A DNA stretch of 64,000 nt from Chrysomallon squamiferum (lineage: Eukaryota > Mollusca > Gastropoda > Neomphalida > Peltospiridae). Below the pieces are notes generated by a model that was given only the letters and a program-made list of their open reading frames with translations, was not told the DNA's origin and ran no database searches. This document shows, in pieces, positions 12,841 to 26,810 of this stretch (position 1 is its first letter; every line of letters begins with the position of its first letter). Position numbers and translations under genes: made by a program. The stretch is taken from positions 31,122,438 to 31,186,437 of the forward strand of contig CM022670.1 in NCBI GenBank assembly GCA_012295275.1, read 5' to 3'.

Positions 12841-14162
12841 CATGTGTCTGAGCTCTCATCTATCTGTTGTTCATTCACGTTAAAATGAACGTTTAATTAG
12901 GTATCGTACTTGCTTGGATGCAGCAAGAAAATTATCATGGAGAAATATGAGATCTTGCATAGATGACCATCATTATAATAAATCAGTAACTGAGTCCATG
13001 TCTCCGAAAAGTATTGACCCCGCTTGTGAATTATTATAATGATACTGGTTACGAATGCAACATATTGCTTTAATTAGCTAAACTGTCACACGCCAGAGTT
13101 CATTCCCCAACTTGTTATATTTCTTATTACATTTTTCTCTGTCTTTCCGAATTCTTGATTTTTGTTAACCCTATATGCACAAACAAATACGAACAAAATC
13201 TAAACTGTCACCACCGTAATATATAGAGAAAGAACTAAAATGTTTGTATGATTCAAATATGATGAAAATAGAATGTGGAGTTTAATGTAATTTTCTTCTT
13301 CTTAATTAACTGCAATTTTAAATAGTAAAACAGAAGAAAGACAGATAATAAAGTAGGGAAATTGGTGAAAAAAAAAGAATAGAATTCGAAATATATAAAG
13401 TATATATGAGTATCCGTTTATGTATCTGTGTGTATGTGTATATGAATGAGAAATAAAGGTGTATATGATTGTGTATCTGTTTTATTTTGTCTATAATGCT
13501 TCATATATAAAACAATACATCACTGTAACTAGCTACGAGGAAATAAGCACTAATTCAAAATAGTCAAATAATTTATATTGGGTAGAATACTTTTTTTAAT
13601 TATTTATTGTCATTCTTTAGCGATTTTACAGTTATATTTATATTATGCTTGCTGTATACCAGTCTAAATAGCATATCCAAACACGTTATTTCTGGTGTAT
13701 ATGTACAAAACTAGACAAATAAAAATATAAAATTATATTTAACACGCAAAGAAAAACGTGTAAAAGGAAAGAATGTTTTTTAATTAGATAAAAAATAAAT
13801 AAATAAAAACAAGAAGACGAGTAAGAAGAGAAGCACCCGAAAAAAAGAAAGATTGTAAAATGAAATATTCTGAAAGCATCAGCTTCTAATTGTACAGATA
13901 ACTGAGAATGCAATGTACATCAATCTCAAAATAAATGATTTTCAAACTTTGCAAGGAATAGTTCGCATGTATTATAATTGTTGTTGCTGTTGTTGTTCAA
14001 AAGCAAAAAAGAAAATAACGAAAACCTACAAAAACCTACAAAAACCACACAAACAAACAAAAGCCATCCCCCCAAAAAAGGAAATTTCATTTATGTTCGT
14101 GTTTATATTATGTTTTGTAGATTTGTAACTTTTTTACTTTTTCTTTCCTTTTTAAAATAAGG

Positions 14163-14163
<1 letters not shown>
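12841..14163. other. Intergenic, no gene seen
   Basis: AT-rich, with small patches of TGT/CAA-type simple sequence near 13980-14060. No coding block recognised. Confidence 0.55.

Positions 14164-14222
<59 letters not shown>
14164..14222. repeat. ATT trinucleotide microsatellite
   Basis: Nearly perfect run of about 19 ATT units. Confidence 0.95.
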
Positions 14223-14224
<2 letters not shown>

Positions 14225-17200
14225 TTTTTCAGAAGGCTTTGCAGGTTTCATTATTTATTGATTAATTATATAAAAAATGTTTTCCTTACCAGAGATGCTG
14301 TTTGAATAGAAACATCAATGAACATAACTTAGTCTCAAAGGAACAGTATCCTGACTGATTTTATCTTTATTAAGCCAGCAAATTAATTATCGTCCAGATG
14401 TAGTAAACACACTGAGCACTTATAGAAAAATAATGAATACAGACAATATGATTTTTATATAACCTGAGAAATGTCTGTAAGTTAGTGAGAAAAAGCTATA
14501 GTCACAATCTAACTCTTAGTTGTAGGACTTATGCTCAAGGAATATATTATCGTTTATTGGTAGTTACCAATAAAGGATGAATATAATTTATATAATTTAT
14601 CAGATGCGAGATTATTAGATACTAAGTATGATTTACCTACATTTATTTATTGCTTCTTTCAATCTGATGAACCCCAGTGCAGTGATTTCAGTTAGACAAA
14701 CGCGCCTGTTGCTATGATAGATGCCTGTCTCTGCAATTGCTTGCTGTTATTAATGGCGTTGTTATCATAGTTTGATTGCAACTGAACACTAACAAAACTT
14801 GGTAGAAATCAAAGGTTCCTTTGAAACGTATCCAGTAATCACTACCAGACAATTACAAGTTACTGTTTCTGACTACAGACTGAAGTTAATTGAGAACATA
14901 CAGTTTTCGCTTCCTGTCCGATCTAACATAAAGAAGACATAATATTGGTATAAGAGGCAGTGCCTTTTGTCGATTAGGTCGATTAGGTCGCTTGAGATAT
15001 TGATCATGAGTTTAGTAATGGGATTCCGCATCAAAGGATATATCTATAGGAAGCATACAAAAATACAGCTTGTTGGATATTTTATTTCCTGTAATACGTG
15101 GATGCATCGCTGTTGTTTCAGTTTGTGTTAACATTAGATAATTGGATGTTTTGAATGCCTTTTCATTTTATCGATTAACTGATTATGTTTTCCAGCAAAG
15201 AAACATTTATGCACACCTATGCTTTTTCTCTCTTTGTATCTTTCATACCGTCTTACTCATCCTCTGTACTCTCTTATATCTATCTAACTATCTATCTCTC
15301 TATCTATCCATCAATCCATCCATCTATCTATCTGTCTATCTATATATACATATATGTCTGTTTGTCTTTCTTTCCATTTCATGTCAATTACTCCTGTCTC
15401 TTTAATGTCTCTGTGTCTTTTAGTATCTTTCTTAATCTGTCCATTTATTTATTGTGTTCTTTCCATAAACCCGATGCCAGCCTAAGAAAAATCTGTGAGG
15501 TATAGTTATTACAATAAATAAATAAATAAATAAATAAATACCATATATTATTATTATAATCAGATATTATTGAATAACATAAGTAAAATGATCATGTTTA
15601 TGCGATTCCGAAAAACAAATGTGTTTATATATATATATATATATATATATATGTTTTTATGAGTTATTTTGTATTCATCCAGTAGCGTTAAATTAAAACC
15701 AGAATACATATATATCATTTTAAATTAGATTCACTGTAGAATACATTTTTTACAGAATTTGTAATAATATAATATACGTCACAAACTCATTCGAATTATT
15801 TCTAATTATATCTGATAAGCAGTTGTACAAGGGTAGAGATGGGTTACCATAGCTGGAAAGTCTGATTAAGGACAGGAAAGAGTTATATATGTAGTGTATT
15901 CATTAAAATGCCATGACTTGAATTAACGTGCGGTTTTGTCCTTTATACATGTCATTGCTAATGTTGTGACATGATCCAATCTCCATGGGCTCGTGTGTGT
16001 GTGTGTGTAATTACTGAAAACGGGTTCATACACCCACTGTTCAGTTTATTAGAGATAATAAAAAGTATATTAGTACTGTCCTAGTATATGAAAATAGAAC
16101 CATTGAGTAAATTCGAAAATATGTTGTTGTTTTGATTTAATCTTCTGCGTGCACAGTATACGGAAAGGCATAAATTTCCAAATTATTTTTTGTTTGAATT
16201 AATGGAAAAATCAAACTTGTATTTGTGATTGTGTATTTTGTATTCTTTACAGACAGCTCTACGGGGTGTAGACGTCCACTTTTACGAAACTGTTTAACAA
16301 AATAAATCAGAAATATCTATATATCTGTCTATATTATAGCTATCTTAATATAATTAATGTACAAACAGTTATATATATGTCATCAGAAATGGAAAAAGGG
16401 ATATATATGAAACGGAGAGACAGATATATACAGAGAAAAAACACACACTCGGAGACAAAGACAGACATAGAGAGAGAAAGTGAGAAAGCATCAAACATGT
16501 AAAATCAAATCAAACTTAGATAATAATAATATTATTATATCAGTGGTAAGGATGAATTTTGAAAACAAAAGAGAACAAAAATACAGGAAAGAGATGATAG
16601 AGAGACTTGAGAAATTTAATTTCAATTAATCTTTTTTTCCTCTTCCCTTAAAAAAAAAATAAAAAGAAAGAAAAAAAGAATTCTATTATCTCGACTGCCA
16701 AATGATCTTATTAAAATAATGCGAAGTTCACTGTACTATTTCTGAGAAAGATGCAATTTCTTATTTAAAATGAATGAATCCATCTTTTTTCTTCTTGGTA
16801 TTATTTGTACTGCTCATGTCTCTGGTTAAATAAATTAAACAAAAAATATGACTGCTGCTCACGTCTCTAAATAAATAAAAAAATATATAATCTGTGCAAG
16901 TCTATTTAAATGATTAAAAATATTATTAATTCTATATACACGAACTACTCACATATCTATTTGAATAAATATATAAGTAAGATGATTAATTCTGTAATCA
17001 TATTTAAATAAATAAGGTATGATGACTAATACTGTAGTCATGATCTGCTTACCTGTCTGTTTAAACAAATAAAGACATACGATGACTAATACTTTACGAT
17101 GTTCTCTTGTCTCTATTTAAATAAATACAGAAAACAATGCCTAATCATCAAAGTCATGTCTCTAATTTTCTGAACAACAGATATTTTATCTTCCAGTAAA

Positions 17201-18238
17201 ACTGCTATGTCTAAAAAGTAAATTCTGAATCTTTTTTTGTTTTTTGGACAATGATTTGAGAATAAAGACAGTTATCTTTAAATGAATATAAGAGATTTAC
17301 TCGTACTAACTGATTAGATAAATCCTAAAATATAGTATCTGGGTTTGCTCTAACGTTGTAAAGAGGAATTTATGAAGCATGTAAATATAACTGGTTACAC
17401 GATCAAAAGAAATTCGGTATATTTCAGTCCAAGTCTTGATACTTGATAACAATATTGAAATATTTTAAAATGTCGTTAAAGTAAAAATATTCAGTGAATG
17501 AATTATTCGTCAGCTGGTTTCAGTTTCTTGATGTGTTTAGTATTTTTGATTCTGAGCACTGATTCAGAATTAAGTCGCCTCTGCAGAAATGACATATGCA
17601 AATATTCCTATTCTGTATTTTCAAAAGTTTTATTTTAATAGCACTCCTTACTCTATAGCCTGAATGGATACAGAGATAGCTGAATTTCGGAAATCATAGA
17701 AAGTTCTGGGGTTCAGAAAAAATCCTCTAAAATTATCTTTAATATTACAGAATTCATTATTAGTTTATACAGGAGTCGTTAGGTTAGGTATGTAACTTTT
17801 TTACCCAGAACGTCAAAATATCAAAATTATGACAGAGTGATGTAACATTTCTAAATGCTAGCTCGAAATTTGGTATTGTCACTTAATATTTGTAAAAGGT
17901 CACATTAATTTTATGATCGATGAGATCAACTAATCTTATTTGTTTTCCTCACACCAATAGCTGATATGTATAAATATATAGATTTCCATATGAATTACAT
18001 TGAGTGGTTTCTGTACAAATAGGTTTGATCACGAAACAGCTAACACTTATTAAGAAACAGCTAACTAACACTCATTAAGCAAGCAGGGTGGATGAATATG
18101 ACATTTTGTTTCTTCATTATTTCACTGACTAGGCAGCCGAGCCTTACACTACAGCAGTTATTACTATTTTTGTGAAAAGAAAAACAAACCTAAACAAAAT
18201 CAAGGTTGACAGCCTAAGTGATATATTTATTCATATAT
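14223..18238. other. Intergenic, gene-poor
   Basis: Contains CTAT/CATC tetranucleotides (about 15278-15345), AAAT units (about 15512-15540), a TA run (about 15628-15652) and short A/G-rich patches near 16430-16680. Open frames at 15142-15505 run through the CTAT repeat and are Ser/Tyr/Leu-rich artefacts. No gene supported. Confidence 0.55.
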
Positions 18239-18478
18239 ATTATTATTGATGTTATTGTTGTTGTTGTTGTTGTTGTTATTATTATTATATTGTTGTTGTC
18301 TGTTGTCACTGCTGCTGCTGTTGTTTTGTTATTGTTAGTGGTGGTGTTGGTAGTGCTATTGTGTTATTGTTAAAGATGTTATTATTGTTTTTGTTATTGT
18401 TTTGCTGTTGTTGTAGTTATTATATTATTATTGTTGATGTTGTTGTTGTTGTTTTTGTTGTTGTTATTGTTATTATTA
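18239..18478. repeat. GTT/ATT triplet-rich tract
   Basis: Imperfect GTT, ATT and GCT triplets over about 240 bp. Confidence 0.85.
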
Positions 18479-19096
18479 CCTTTTGCTTTCACGCTTTTTT
18501 CTGTGAATTTATTTAATGATATATGTAATTAAGAATTTTCACCTATCAGTCGGGTTGTTTAGCTGCATTTCAGAAAACAAATCTAATAAAATATTTGTAT
18601 TAAAACTGATATCATCATTATGAATTTTGCACCAAGCCACATAGATATTATTTTATGATTAAGCCTTGTTGGTGTTTAAGAGCTGTAAACAAGTTAATAA
18701 ACGCCTTGAATTTCTTGAAAAATTAAAAACTAAATAAAATCGTTTACCTGTATAACCAGTCGGACATAACGGATTTTTGGCTGGCCTGTTTTGTTTGCTG
18801 TATCAACATTTTAAAACGTAAGTTTCCACACATGTATGATGACTTCTCCAGACTCGATTGATCGTAAACTGAAATGATGCGTGGTCACCTTGTTACGGAC
18901 AGTAGAAATACTTAATTGTGTTTACCTAAAAACAAGTTAGTCTTTCACTGCAGAAACGTCTGCTAGAAAATCAGGTTGTCATGCATGAAGTCCTATTTGG
19001 GAGCAGCTATTTAGTTCAAGCCTTAGACTTTGTAGGCTGCTTGATAAATGTTCCTCCATACTCACTTTGAACTATTTCTCATCACTGTCAAAGATG

Positions 19097-19120
19097 TGAT
19101 GTACATGGGAATGTACATCA
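19097..19120. repeat. Small perfect hairpin
   Basis: TGATGTACAT and ATGTACATCA are exact reverse complements around a GGGA loop. With a 10-bp stem in AT-rich DNA this may be chance. Confidence 0.7.
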
Positions 19121-19269
19121 TAAGAGTTTTTGTTTACTACTAATTTATAGTTGAGAAACGTTGTAGCTCGTTTTATGGACAAGTGATAAAATTTCCAATA
19201 TGTGTACACGTGACAACTTCCCGTCCCAGTCAGTTCTTTACAACTGATTGTGGGAAGGTTCATATTTAA

Positions 19270-19550
19270 AATCCGTTGTTGTTTGTTGTTCTTGTTATTA
19301 TTGTTATAGTTATTATTGTTACTATACTACTGTCACCACCGTTACTATTGCTGCTACTACTACTACTCTACTTCTACTAGTAGTACTTCTACTGCTACCA
19401 CTACTATTGCAATAACTGCTGCTGTTGTTGCTGCTGCTACTTCTACTACTAATGCTACTATACTCGCTGATGTTGCTGCTGCTGCTGATATTATTACTAC
19501 AGTTATTACTACTACTACTACTATTACTATTACTACCACTACTATTGTTC
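19270..19550. repeat. CTA/CTG triplet-rich tract
   Basis: Mixed CTA, CTG, ATT and ACT triplets. Long open frames on both strands (poly-Thr, poly-Val and poly-Ala stretches) follow from the triplet periodicity and are not supported as genes. Confidence 0.88.
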
Positions 19551-20321
19551 CGTTTTTTCTTTTGCCATATCTGATACTGTTGGGTTTTTTTCCTGTGAAT
19601 TTGTTTCTTTTATTTATAACTGAAAAATAGTAGTCCATCGCATGATTTTAAAGGGATTTTCATCTGCATGGTACAAGTAACATCATTTAACCGAAGATTT
19701 GTAACGAATAATAATCATAACGTGCTGGGAATGCATATGAATAAAACAGTTCTTCGTTGTTCAGCTAGTCGGTAAGAGTAGCGGCTGCAGCTTACAAAAA
19801 GTCGTCGATTGCTTTCCTGTCTTCTTGTTATCATTACACAAGAAAATGTTTACACAAGATAACCGTTTAATACAAAAATGTGCTGAATTTTCTTTATTTT
19901 AGAATTAATTAGAAATTCAAGTAGAAGTCTTGCAGAAATATAACTTTACTCGATTATTTTATGGCTGTTTCTTTCAGTTTGATCTTTTTTTTAAATATAT
20001 GACTTCATATCTGATCGTTGGAAAAACTAGAAAGTAGATTTGCATTAGGAAGTACATTATTTTATAATTATCTGATACATTTATTTTTCTTCGTGGCAGC
20101 GATTGCAAAATTGAAAGGATAATGTCAAGCAGCTGTGAAACTTCAGTCTAAATCAGAAACAACGTTTCATTATAACTGTAAGGAAATGAATGAAATAAGT
20201 AATAGATTACCTCAGTAGATTTATGTGACTTTCTTTTATTTTTGTGCAATTTGTTTAAGTATATGTATATGAAATAGGTGTGTGCGCGCGCATATATATG
20301 TGAGGATGTGTATGTATGCCT

Positions 20322-20324
<3 letters not shown>

Positions 20325-20354
<30 letters not shown>
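20325..20354. repeat. GT microsatellite
   Basis: GT run of about 15 units. Confidence 0.93.
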
Positions 20355-20355
<1 letters not shown>

Positions 20356-20813
20356 TGCAGAAAGGGTAAGGTATGTGAAATAATATGTGATATAATTAAT
20401 TTTATTTTCGTATCCAAAATGTTTAACAGAATGTTTTAATTACACCTTTACTGGGAGAAAATAAAATAAAAAGTTATTAATTAATAAAACCACAAAAACC
20501 AAATTTCTAGCAACAACAGGAAAAACCCACAACACTTAACAAAACAAGCCACAGCCAACAATCACCGGAAATATCATTAAGTCTCTGCAAGTAAGGTGAA
20601 ATTTTTCAGTTTAGAATTTAACAAAACAGTATCGTACATTCACACCATACTAGTCACGACCCGATTGTCGTATCTCAGGCTGCATTTCCTTTAGGATCAA
20701 TTAACCCTATTAGTTTTCAAATGACATTTTGTCAGTATCGACAGAATAATCAAGTCATGGAGATGGTTTAAGACAGCATTGCTAATAACTGCCATTTCAC
20801 ACGGGAATTACAT

Positions 20814-20860
20814 AGCACGATGGCGCAATGGTAATGTCATCCGAGTTAGAGAATCAGCAT
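20814..20860 (+). repeat. Possible tRNA-derived SINE head fragment
   Basis: TGGCGCAATGGTAATG resembles a tRNA D-arm/A-box, and CATCCGAG...AATCAGCA resembles an Arg-type anticodon arm. No T-arm or B-box follows, because the sequence runs into a T/TTC-rich stretch. At most this is a truncated tRNA-derived repeat, not a functional tRNA. Confidence 0.25.
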
Positions 20861-22456
20861 TTTTTCTTCTTCTTCTGCTACTTATGTTATAAATTTTTTA
20901 TTTTTCATTTTTGTTTATTTATTTATTTATTTATTTATTTTATTCTTGTCTTTTGAATCAAAAGTAAATAGAGAAAGGCAAAGTCCATATACGACAATGA
21001 TTCATTATCATTATCGTTGTTGTTGTTTTTTTCTTTTTGTTTAATTAGAAATCGGAAATATTTTAGGAATATGTATTGCTGTTAGATTTTACTCATATAC
21101 TTGCGGAATTTTATGTTCAATGAAATATCGAAGTTTTCGGATCTCTGTAATGAATAAACTAGTATAAAATTAAACACTATTATAATTCATGATGTTTACA
21201 GCTAATTATAATCCTAATAATTATTGTCAGATTATTAGAAAATTCTTTGAAACGATCAAATTCAGATTTAGCTTCCTTGTCATTCATTCAAATGTCCCAT
21301 ATGGACCATTGTTTCCATTATTTTTAAGAAACAAATATAATTTATTTCAAGTACATATAAGTATAATACTTAACCATATAAATACATTCTTTATATGGTG
21401 AAATGATCGAAATATATAAACGTAACTGAAATGAGGCAAATATTAATTAAATCAATGGAAAACGTATTACATAACTAACCATTAGTGCCCGTTAGAAAGT
21501 CGGTGAAGATCAGTAGATTATTAAACTGAGAAAAATATGTACATTTTATCAATGTTCCTGACCGTCTATTTCTATGTTCATAGGCAAGTCAAACAAACAC
21601 AGTCTGAAATATCTATGTTGCCAGTTAGATAGTTAACTGTATACAAATATTTGTTTATAGAATCTATCTTAAGATACACAAACATGTCAAATGCTGCTGA
21701 GAAACACAGATAGATTCTTCAACGAAAACTGTCAGTAATCGCCAAGACAAATCCAGATTTATCAGTTCCTTAGCAGAAAACAAATAAACGTTTCTTTTTA
21801 ACAGGGTCTATGCAACAAAATCTTTACAGGTTATGGGGCTATTAGGGTTATAGTGTTATTTAATTGAAATACATTTTGTTAGCCGTATTTTTATTCGTCA
21901 AGTTTTATACTGCTATATCTTTGATTTTTCATAATCTTCTATACTATTTCATCGAGTTTTAAACTGCTGTTTGTGTGATATGATTTATTTATTTATTTAT
22001 TCACTCTTTCATTCATTAAGCAGTTTTAATAGTCCATCGTGTTGTTTTTATGCTGCTATGATAAAAGTTGTTTCTGATTATTTATTGAGATTTATACTAC
22101 TGTAACTAAAATATTATTTAGTTTTAATTAGCCTTCTTCTGGATGGTGTCGTAACTCGATCTATTTTAGTGACATTTTCAACTCAGTCAGTGAGAAAACC
22201 ATGCTACATTATCCTTTCCACCAATTAGCCCTCGCCTTAATCTTACAGAGCACATTTTTTATACTACAATTCATCAGAAATTCAAGAAGAAGAAGCCTTG
22301 CAGAGATTTGTTTTCACTCGATGAACTACAAATAATTGAAAAAACATGTATCTGTATAAAGAGCATCCTTATAATAGAACACTTTGAGCATTAGTCAAAT
22401 ACTAATTGTGTTATACTACGGTTTTCATATTCCCTATTTTCTGTTAATTTTTTTGC

Positions 22457-22460
<4 letters not shown>

Positions 22461-22499
<39 letters not shown>

Positions 22500-22510
22500 T
22501 ATATATATAT
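22461..22510. repeat. GT then AT microsatellite
   Basis: Fifteen GT units pass into ATAT and TATG sequence. Confidence 0.93.
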
Positions 22511-24317
22511 ATTAATATATTCCTCAAAAATAAACTCTTTAAAAGGGAAGAACAAATATCAAAAGCAGCAATTCACCAAGATTAGCGAAAGCGATCAAAC
22601 AAACAATTATCTCCACACTGTCCCGAAAGGAAATATTTTTAATATTAATATTCGCCGTTGGTTTAATGTTATTAACCAGTTAATAATCTTTTAAGCAGAT
22701 GAAAGCATATTAAAATGCATTTGCATTGTCACAGTTAATCATAACTGTAGATTGTAAATTAACTGATTAAACAACATACTCACGTATATATCTGTACACA
22801 ACATACACGTACTTACGTACATTCATATATCCATACATCCATCTATACATCCAACAGACACAAACATAAACATGCAGGCAACTACATTATACAGAAATAT
22901 ACACACATACAAACATGCATACATACACTCACATGCATATATATACTCATATACACACATTCATACAATATGAACTTAATCCATCAGTTGTTTAGAGACA
23001 CAACGCAGTAGTAGATGAATTAGGTTAAACATTAATAAATGAACATGTTAATCGCATAAAACCTTTTGACAACTTGTATTAGCAGTTCAGTGACCTGACT
23101 TCGAAAATTTCTATTTAATTAGTACGTGCATTTACGAGTTACTTCAATTATTAACCGCTTTAGAGTACTAAACAGGAAGCAGTGCATGTTATTCCGTTGG
23201 CTACATATGAAAAAGAAGAAAAAAAGAAAAGTCGATTCATGTCGTAAAATTTTCATTAGGTTTTTATGACGTTCGAGAATTTATTATTGCAAAACAAAGA
23301 GGTATGTAAAAATAACCGATAGGATTCCAGCTCTTGTTTATATTTTTCATGTAGTTTACAAACATTGGAAGCATATCAGTTACATTAAATACATTATGTA
23401 TTGAAATAATCTGAATATATTTCGCACTTTTCTCGCTTGGCAACAAAATTTTCAAAACACATAGACACACGTATATATATATAAACAAAAACTTTTGCTT
23501 ATATATGAATGTATGTATGTATGCATGTTTGTAAGTACGTGTGTATATGTTATATATGCAGCTGTGCATGAATATATATATATGTATGTATGTACATTTC
23601 ATATACGTGTATGTGTTATGTGTGAGTGTTTTAATATGTATGTATACATGGTCATACACCATAATTAATCTGGTTCTGAATATAGCAGTCATACGTCTAT
23701 AATCTCTTTCATTAACTAAAAGCTTGTTAATTAAAAAGACATTTACGTTTGTTCTTTTAGCGTTGTTTTTTCGTTTTTGTTTTTTGTTTTTTTTATTTGT
23801 TTGTTTTTCGTGGTTTTTGTGGGGTTTTTTTATCATTGCCGTTTCTGTGATTAGGTCTTAGCTTGATTACAAATGGAGAGAGAAAAAAATGTTTTCTTAA
23901 AGATGTAGATGTGTATTCCACACTTTAGTTTATTTTCAGGAACGTAACTGTATTATTATTGTTGTTGTTGTTGTTGTTGTTGTTGTTATGCATAAGTGCG
24001 AGACATCAGCTGAATCTGGTAGATTTGATATTAAAATAGTTTTTTACGTTCACTCCTGATTATCGATCTGAATCTGCAATGAATGCATTGGCTGGAAGGT
24101 GAACTATCGTAGTCATTAATAAATTTACAATCGATGTAACTGGGTGAAAAGGTACACGCCATATACCTATAGTTCTCACTGACGGTTTTTCATCAGCGTC
24201 ACTTACCAGTTATGTAAAGAAGAAAAAAATGTAACGGTTCTGTTTATCGTACAGTTACATTTTAGAGATTTATTGTTCTGTATTATAAAAATTAAAAACA
24301 CATTCAACTTTCTTAAA

Positions 24318-24335
24318 ATGGTGGTGCCTTCATAA
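24318..24335 (+). promoter_or_regulatory. Five-codon upstream ORF before the first receptor start
   Basis: ATG GTG GTG CCT TCA TAA ends six bases before the ATG at 24342. If the transcript starts upstream, this minimal ORF could damp translation. That it lies in a 5' leader is inference. Confidence 0.3.
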
Positions 24336-24341
24336 CTGATC

Positions 24342-24714
24342 ATGGTGGATCAGTTCATTCACAACGTCAGTACCATGGATAGAACTGACCCCGTGTTCAG
24401 AAGTTTAACGAAACATGTGCTTTGCGTTGACTGTCCGAGCGAAGATGTTCAAAGCAACTTCAGTTTCCAAAGCAACTTCAGTCAATATAATTTTGTTCTT
24501 GAATTCAATGAGACGAAGTTTATTTATGAGTTTATTCTCAGTCTGTATACCGGTGGACATCTACATTCCATTGTGTTGTTACTTTTGTATGCTCCAATTT
24601 TTATCGTAGGATTAGTAGGAAATGCCTGTGTTATAGCCGTTGTAAGCTGTTCTTCACGGTTTCGGAACATGACTAATCTTTATCTTTGCAACATGGCAGT
24701 GTCCGATTGTGCAG
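24342..24714 (+). CDS. Class A GPCR first exon (N-terminus, TM1, start of TM2)
   Basis: The exon encodes 124 residues plus the first base of the next codon. Residues 1-72 form an extracellular N-terminus with several Asn-X-Ser/Thr glycosylation sites and two or three Cys. TM1 spans about residues 76-99 and contains the class A signature GLVGN, the final N being position 1.50. After a short basic loop (RFRNMTN), TM2 begins with LCNMAVSD, its Asp being 2.50. The exon stops at GCAG|GTAAGA in phase 1, the same place and phase as the exons at 41775 and 58655. It shares 12 of the last 15 residues through that Asp with the 41775 exon. I could not find exons 2 and 3 of this gene in the 16 kb downstream. 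It may be an alternative first exon of the 41.8-52.3 kb gene, a relic, or a gene whose middle exons I missed. Start: the ATG at 24342 has A at -3 and G at +4; another Met with good context lies at codon 12. Confidence 0.88.
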
Positions 24715-24732
24715 GTAAGAAAATGCATACGT

Positions 24733-24920
24733 ATATTCATACATACATACATACATACATACATACATACATACATACATACAAACATACATACTTACAA
24801 ACACACATACAAACAAATACATATATACGTATATACATATACATATATGTATACACACATATATAAACACAAACATAAATCAAGAGAAGCATACATACAT
24901 ACGTATATACATTAAAATAC
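24733..24920. repeat. CATA microsatellite directly after a splice donor
   Basis: CATA units begin about 20 bases inside the intron that follows the exon ending at 24714. The receptor reading frame appears to run on into His/Thr/Tyr repeats if the donor is ignored. Confidence 0.92.
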
Positions 24921-26719
24921 AGGTAAATGAACACATAAATACGCACACATAAGCACAAACATACCTTTCAAAATGTCCCTCATAAATAGAGTAAAATTTT
25001 GTGTATAGATTAATTAAATTATCGACACCTCAGTTACAGCCGTTTCAGCAAACTATCACTCCGAAATAATTACAGCAAGGGATCGATGCTTGTATACCTC
25101 AGATCACACTCAGTTTTCTTTTAGTCAGATTTATATGAAATGCACGTACAAGCAATTACCAAAACCGAATGTTTTAATTGGCAGCGTGGATGTAGATCCC
25201 AGAACGGCATTTCGGTGCACGGCAGTAATTATGTTAATCATAATCACTAATGAAGATAATCGTTAAATGTTTAAAAGAAAGTAAAACAGTTTGAATCCCT
25301 TACAGTACTTGGATGGTATCTGGTTGTCATACAGAGAAAGAAGTGACGCGCAGAGCCGAATTTAACTATAAGCAGCAGAGGTTACTTCTTAGGACGAGTA
25401 AGAGGGCGTCTCAGTGAATTTCAGTTTAATTATTACGTAGCATTATTCTATTTTATTTCTTTTTACATGGCTAAACATGACTGTAAATATTAAATGTTTA
25501 TAAAGTATTCCTGTTTCTTCTTCCTGTTACTCTGCTTCTTTGCCGCTCTGCACATCTGCCATTTTTTATAATTATGATTATTACAACTGCGGCTGATATT
25601 ATCAATACTTCAGTGTTCTGTTCATTCTATTACTCCTCCTCCGACTTTTATTACAAGTACCATAACTCATTATCCACCTCCTGCTGCTGCTACTACAACA
25701 ACAACTACTACAAATATAACTGTTATTATTACTAATACTGCAACCGCTTTACTACTACTGCAGCTTCTTCTGCTGCTGTTACGCAGATACCAGAGGCGAA
25801 CACATTAAAATACTTGTATATTATCTTTTCTAAATAATGCTAAATCCTTCGAAAATAACAAATAACTATACGCAAATAATGATATTTTTTCTAAACCTGA
25901 GCAAGCTTAAATCAAAGCTTATTTATTTAAATCTTATAAGCCATAAGCGCAGTATTATTACCATAGCTATTTCCATTCTCTTTTCTGTTCATATAAATGG
26001 CTTTTGTAAAACATTATTTGGCATTGTTAAAATTCAGCACATATTACGAGAACAGTATCGACTTTACAGTCAGAATGAAATCCAATTGTATTAAAGACAT
26101 TACGGATTTACTATTATATTTTGGATGCAGCTGAAAATAAATTAATAAGGTAAATTAATAAGGTAAAATAAATTAATAAATAAATGAATCGTGATGGTAA
26201 ACTGATAGAAGTGTAAAATTAATGGGTTTAAACTGAAGGAAACTGATAGTGTTCATTGCCACATTTTAATTAGATGATAGCCTGTTTGTTCGAAGTCAGT
26301 CATGGTAGTCATTTTATAAATATTTCAGTCTAAAATAATACTAATATGGGTTTTTTCATATATTTATATTCTTCTTGGTTTTCTTTCATAAATTTTTTTT
26401 TTTTAATACCATATCATTACTATTTCGTAATGATTTTCGGCAATTATCGAAAAAGTGAACGAGAAAGCACAAAGCGAAGCTGATCGAAGTTGTAATATAT
26501 AAAATGTATATGAAAACTGAAATAGTGACCCTACCGCATTCTAACAAAATCCATCTCCAGTTGATGTTTTTTTTTTTTTTTGGTTACACTGGGCCGCTGT
26601 ATATAAAAATAAAGAATAACACCATCACCAATAATATTAATAATTATTATATAATAATTATGTTTAAAATCACTACAGGAGAGAATGATTAAAATAAAAA
26701 GATGTCTTTATTCGGATTA

Positions 26720-26810
26720 TTATTAGTAGTAGTAGTAGTAGTAGTAGTAGTATAGTGGTAGTAGTAGTAGTAGTAGTATAGTAATAGTAGTAGTAGTAGT
26801 AGTAGAAGCT
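26720..26810. repeat. AGT triplet microsatellite
   Basis: About 25 AGT units with short interruptions. Confidence 0.93.

Larger units (their letters stand above)
19551..24317. other. Intergenic upstream of the first receptor exon
   Basis: AT-rich with GT runs (20325-20354, 22461-22490), TTTA units near 20918-20940, TATG/CATA words near 22800-22970 and 23500-23650, and GTT units at about 23955-23987. A 190-codon minus-strand open frame (23264-23836) runs through a TATG tract and I do not support it. No upstream untranslated exon of the receptor could be fixed. Confidence 0.5.

Noticed and set aside
23264-23836. 190-codon minus-strand frame containing WNPIGYFY, superficially like a TM7 NPxxY motif
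   Set aside because: The middle of the frame is a TATG/CATA microsatellite, its start is a Lys/Asn-rich poly-A patch, and there is no TM6 or CWLP-type sequence before the motif. Judged a chance resemblance.
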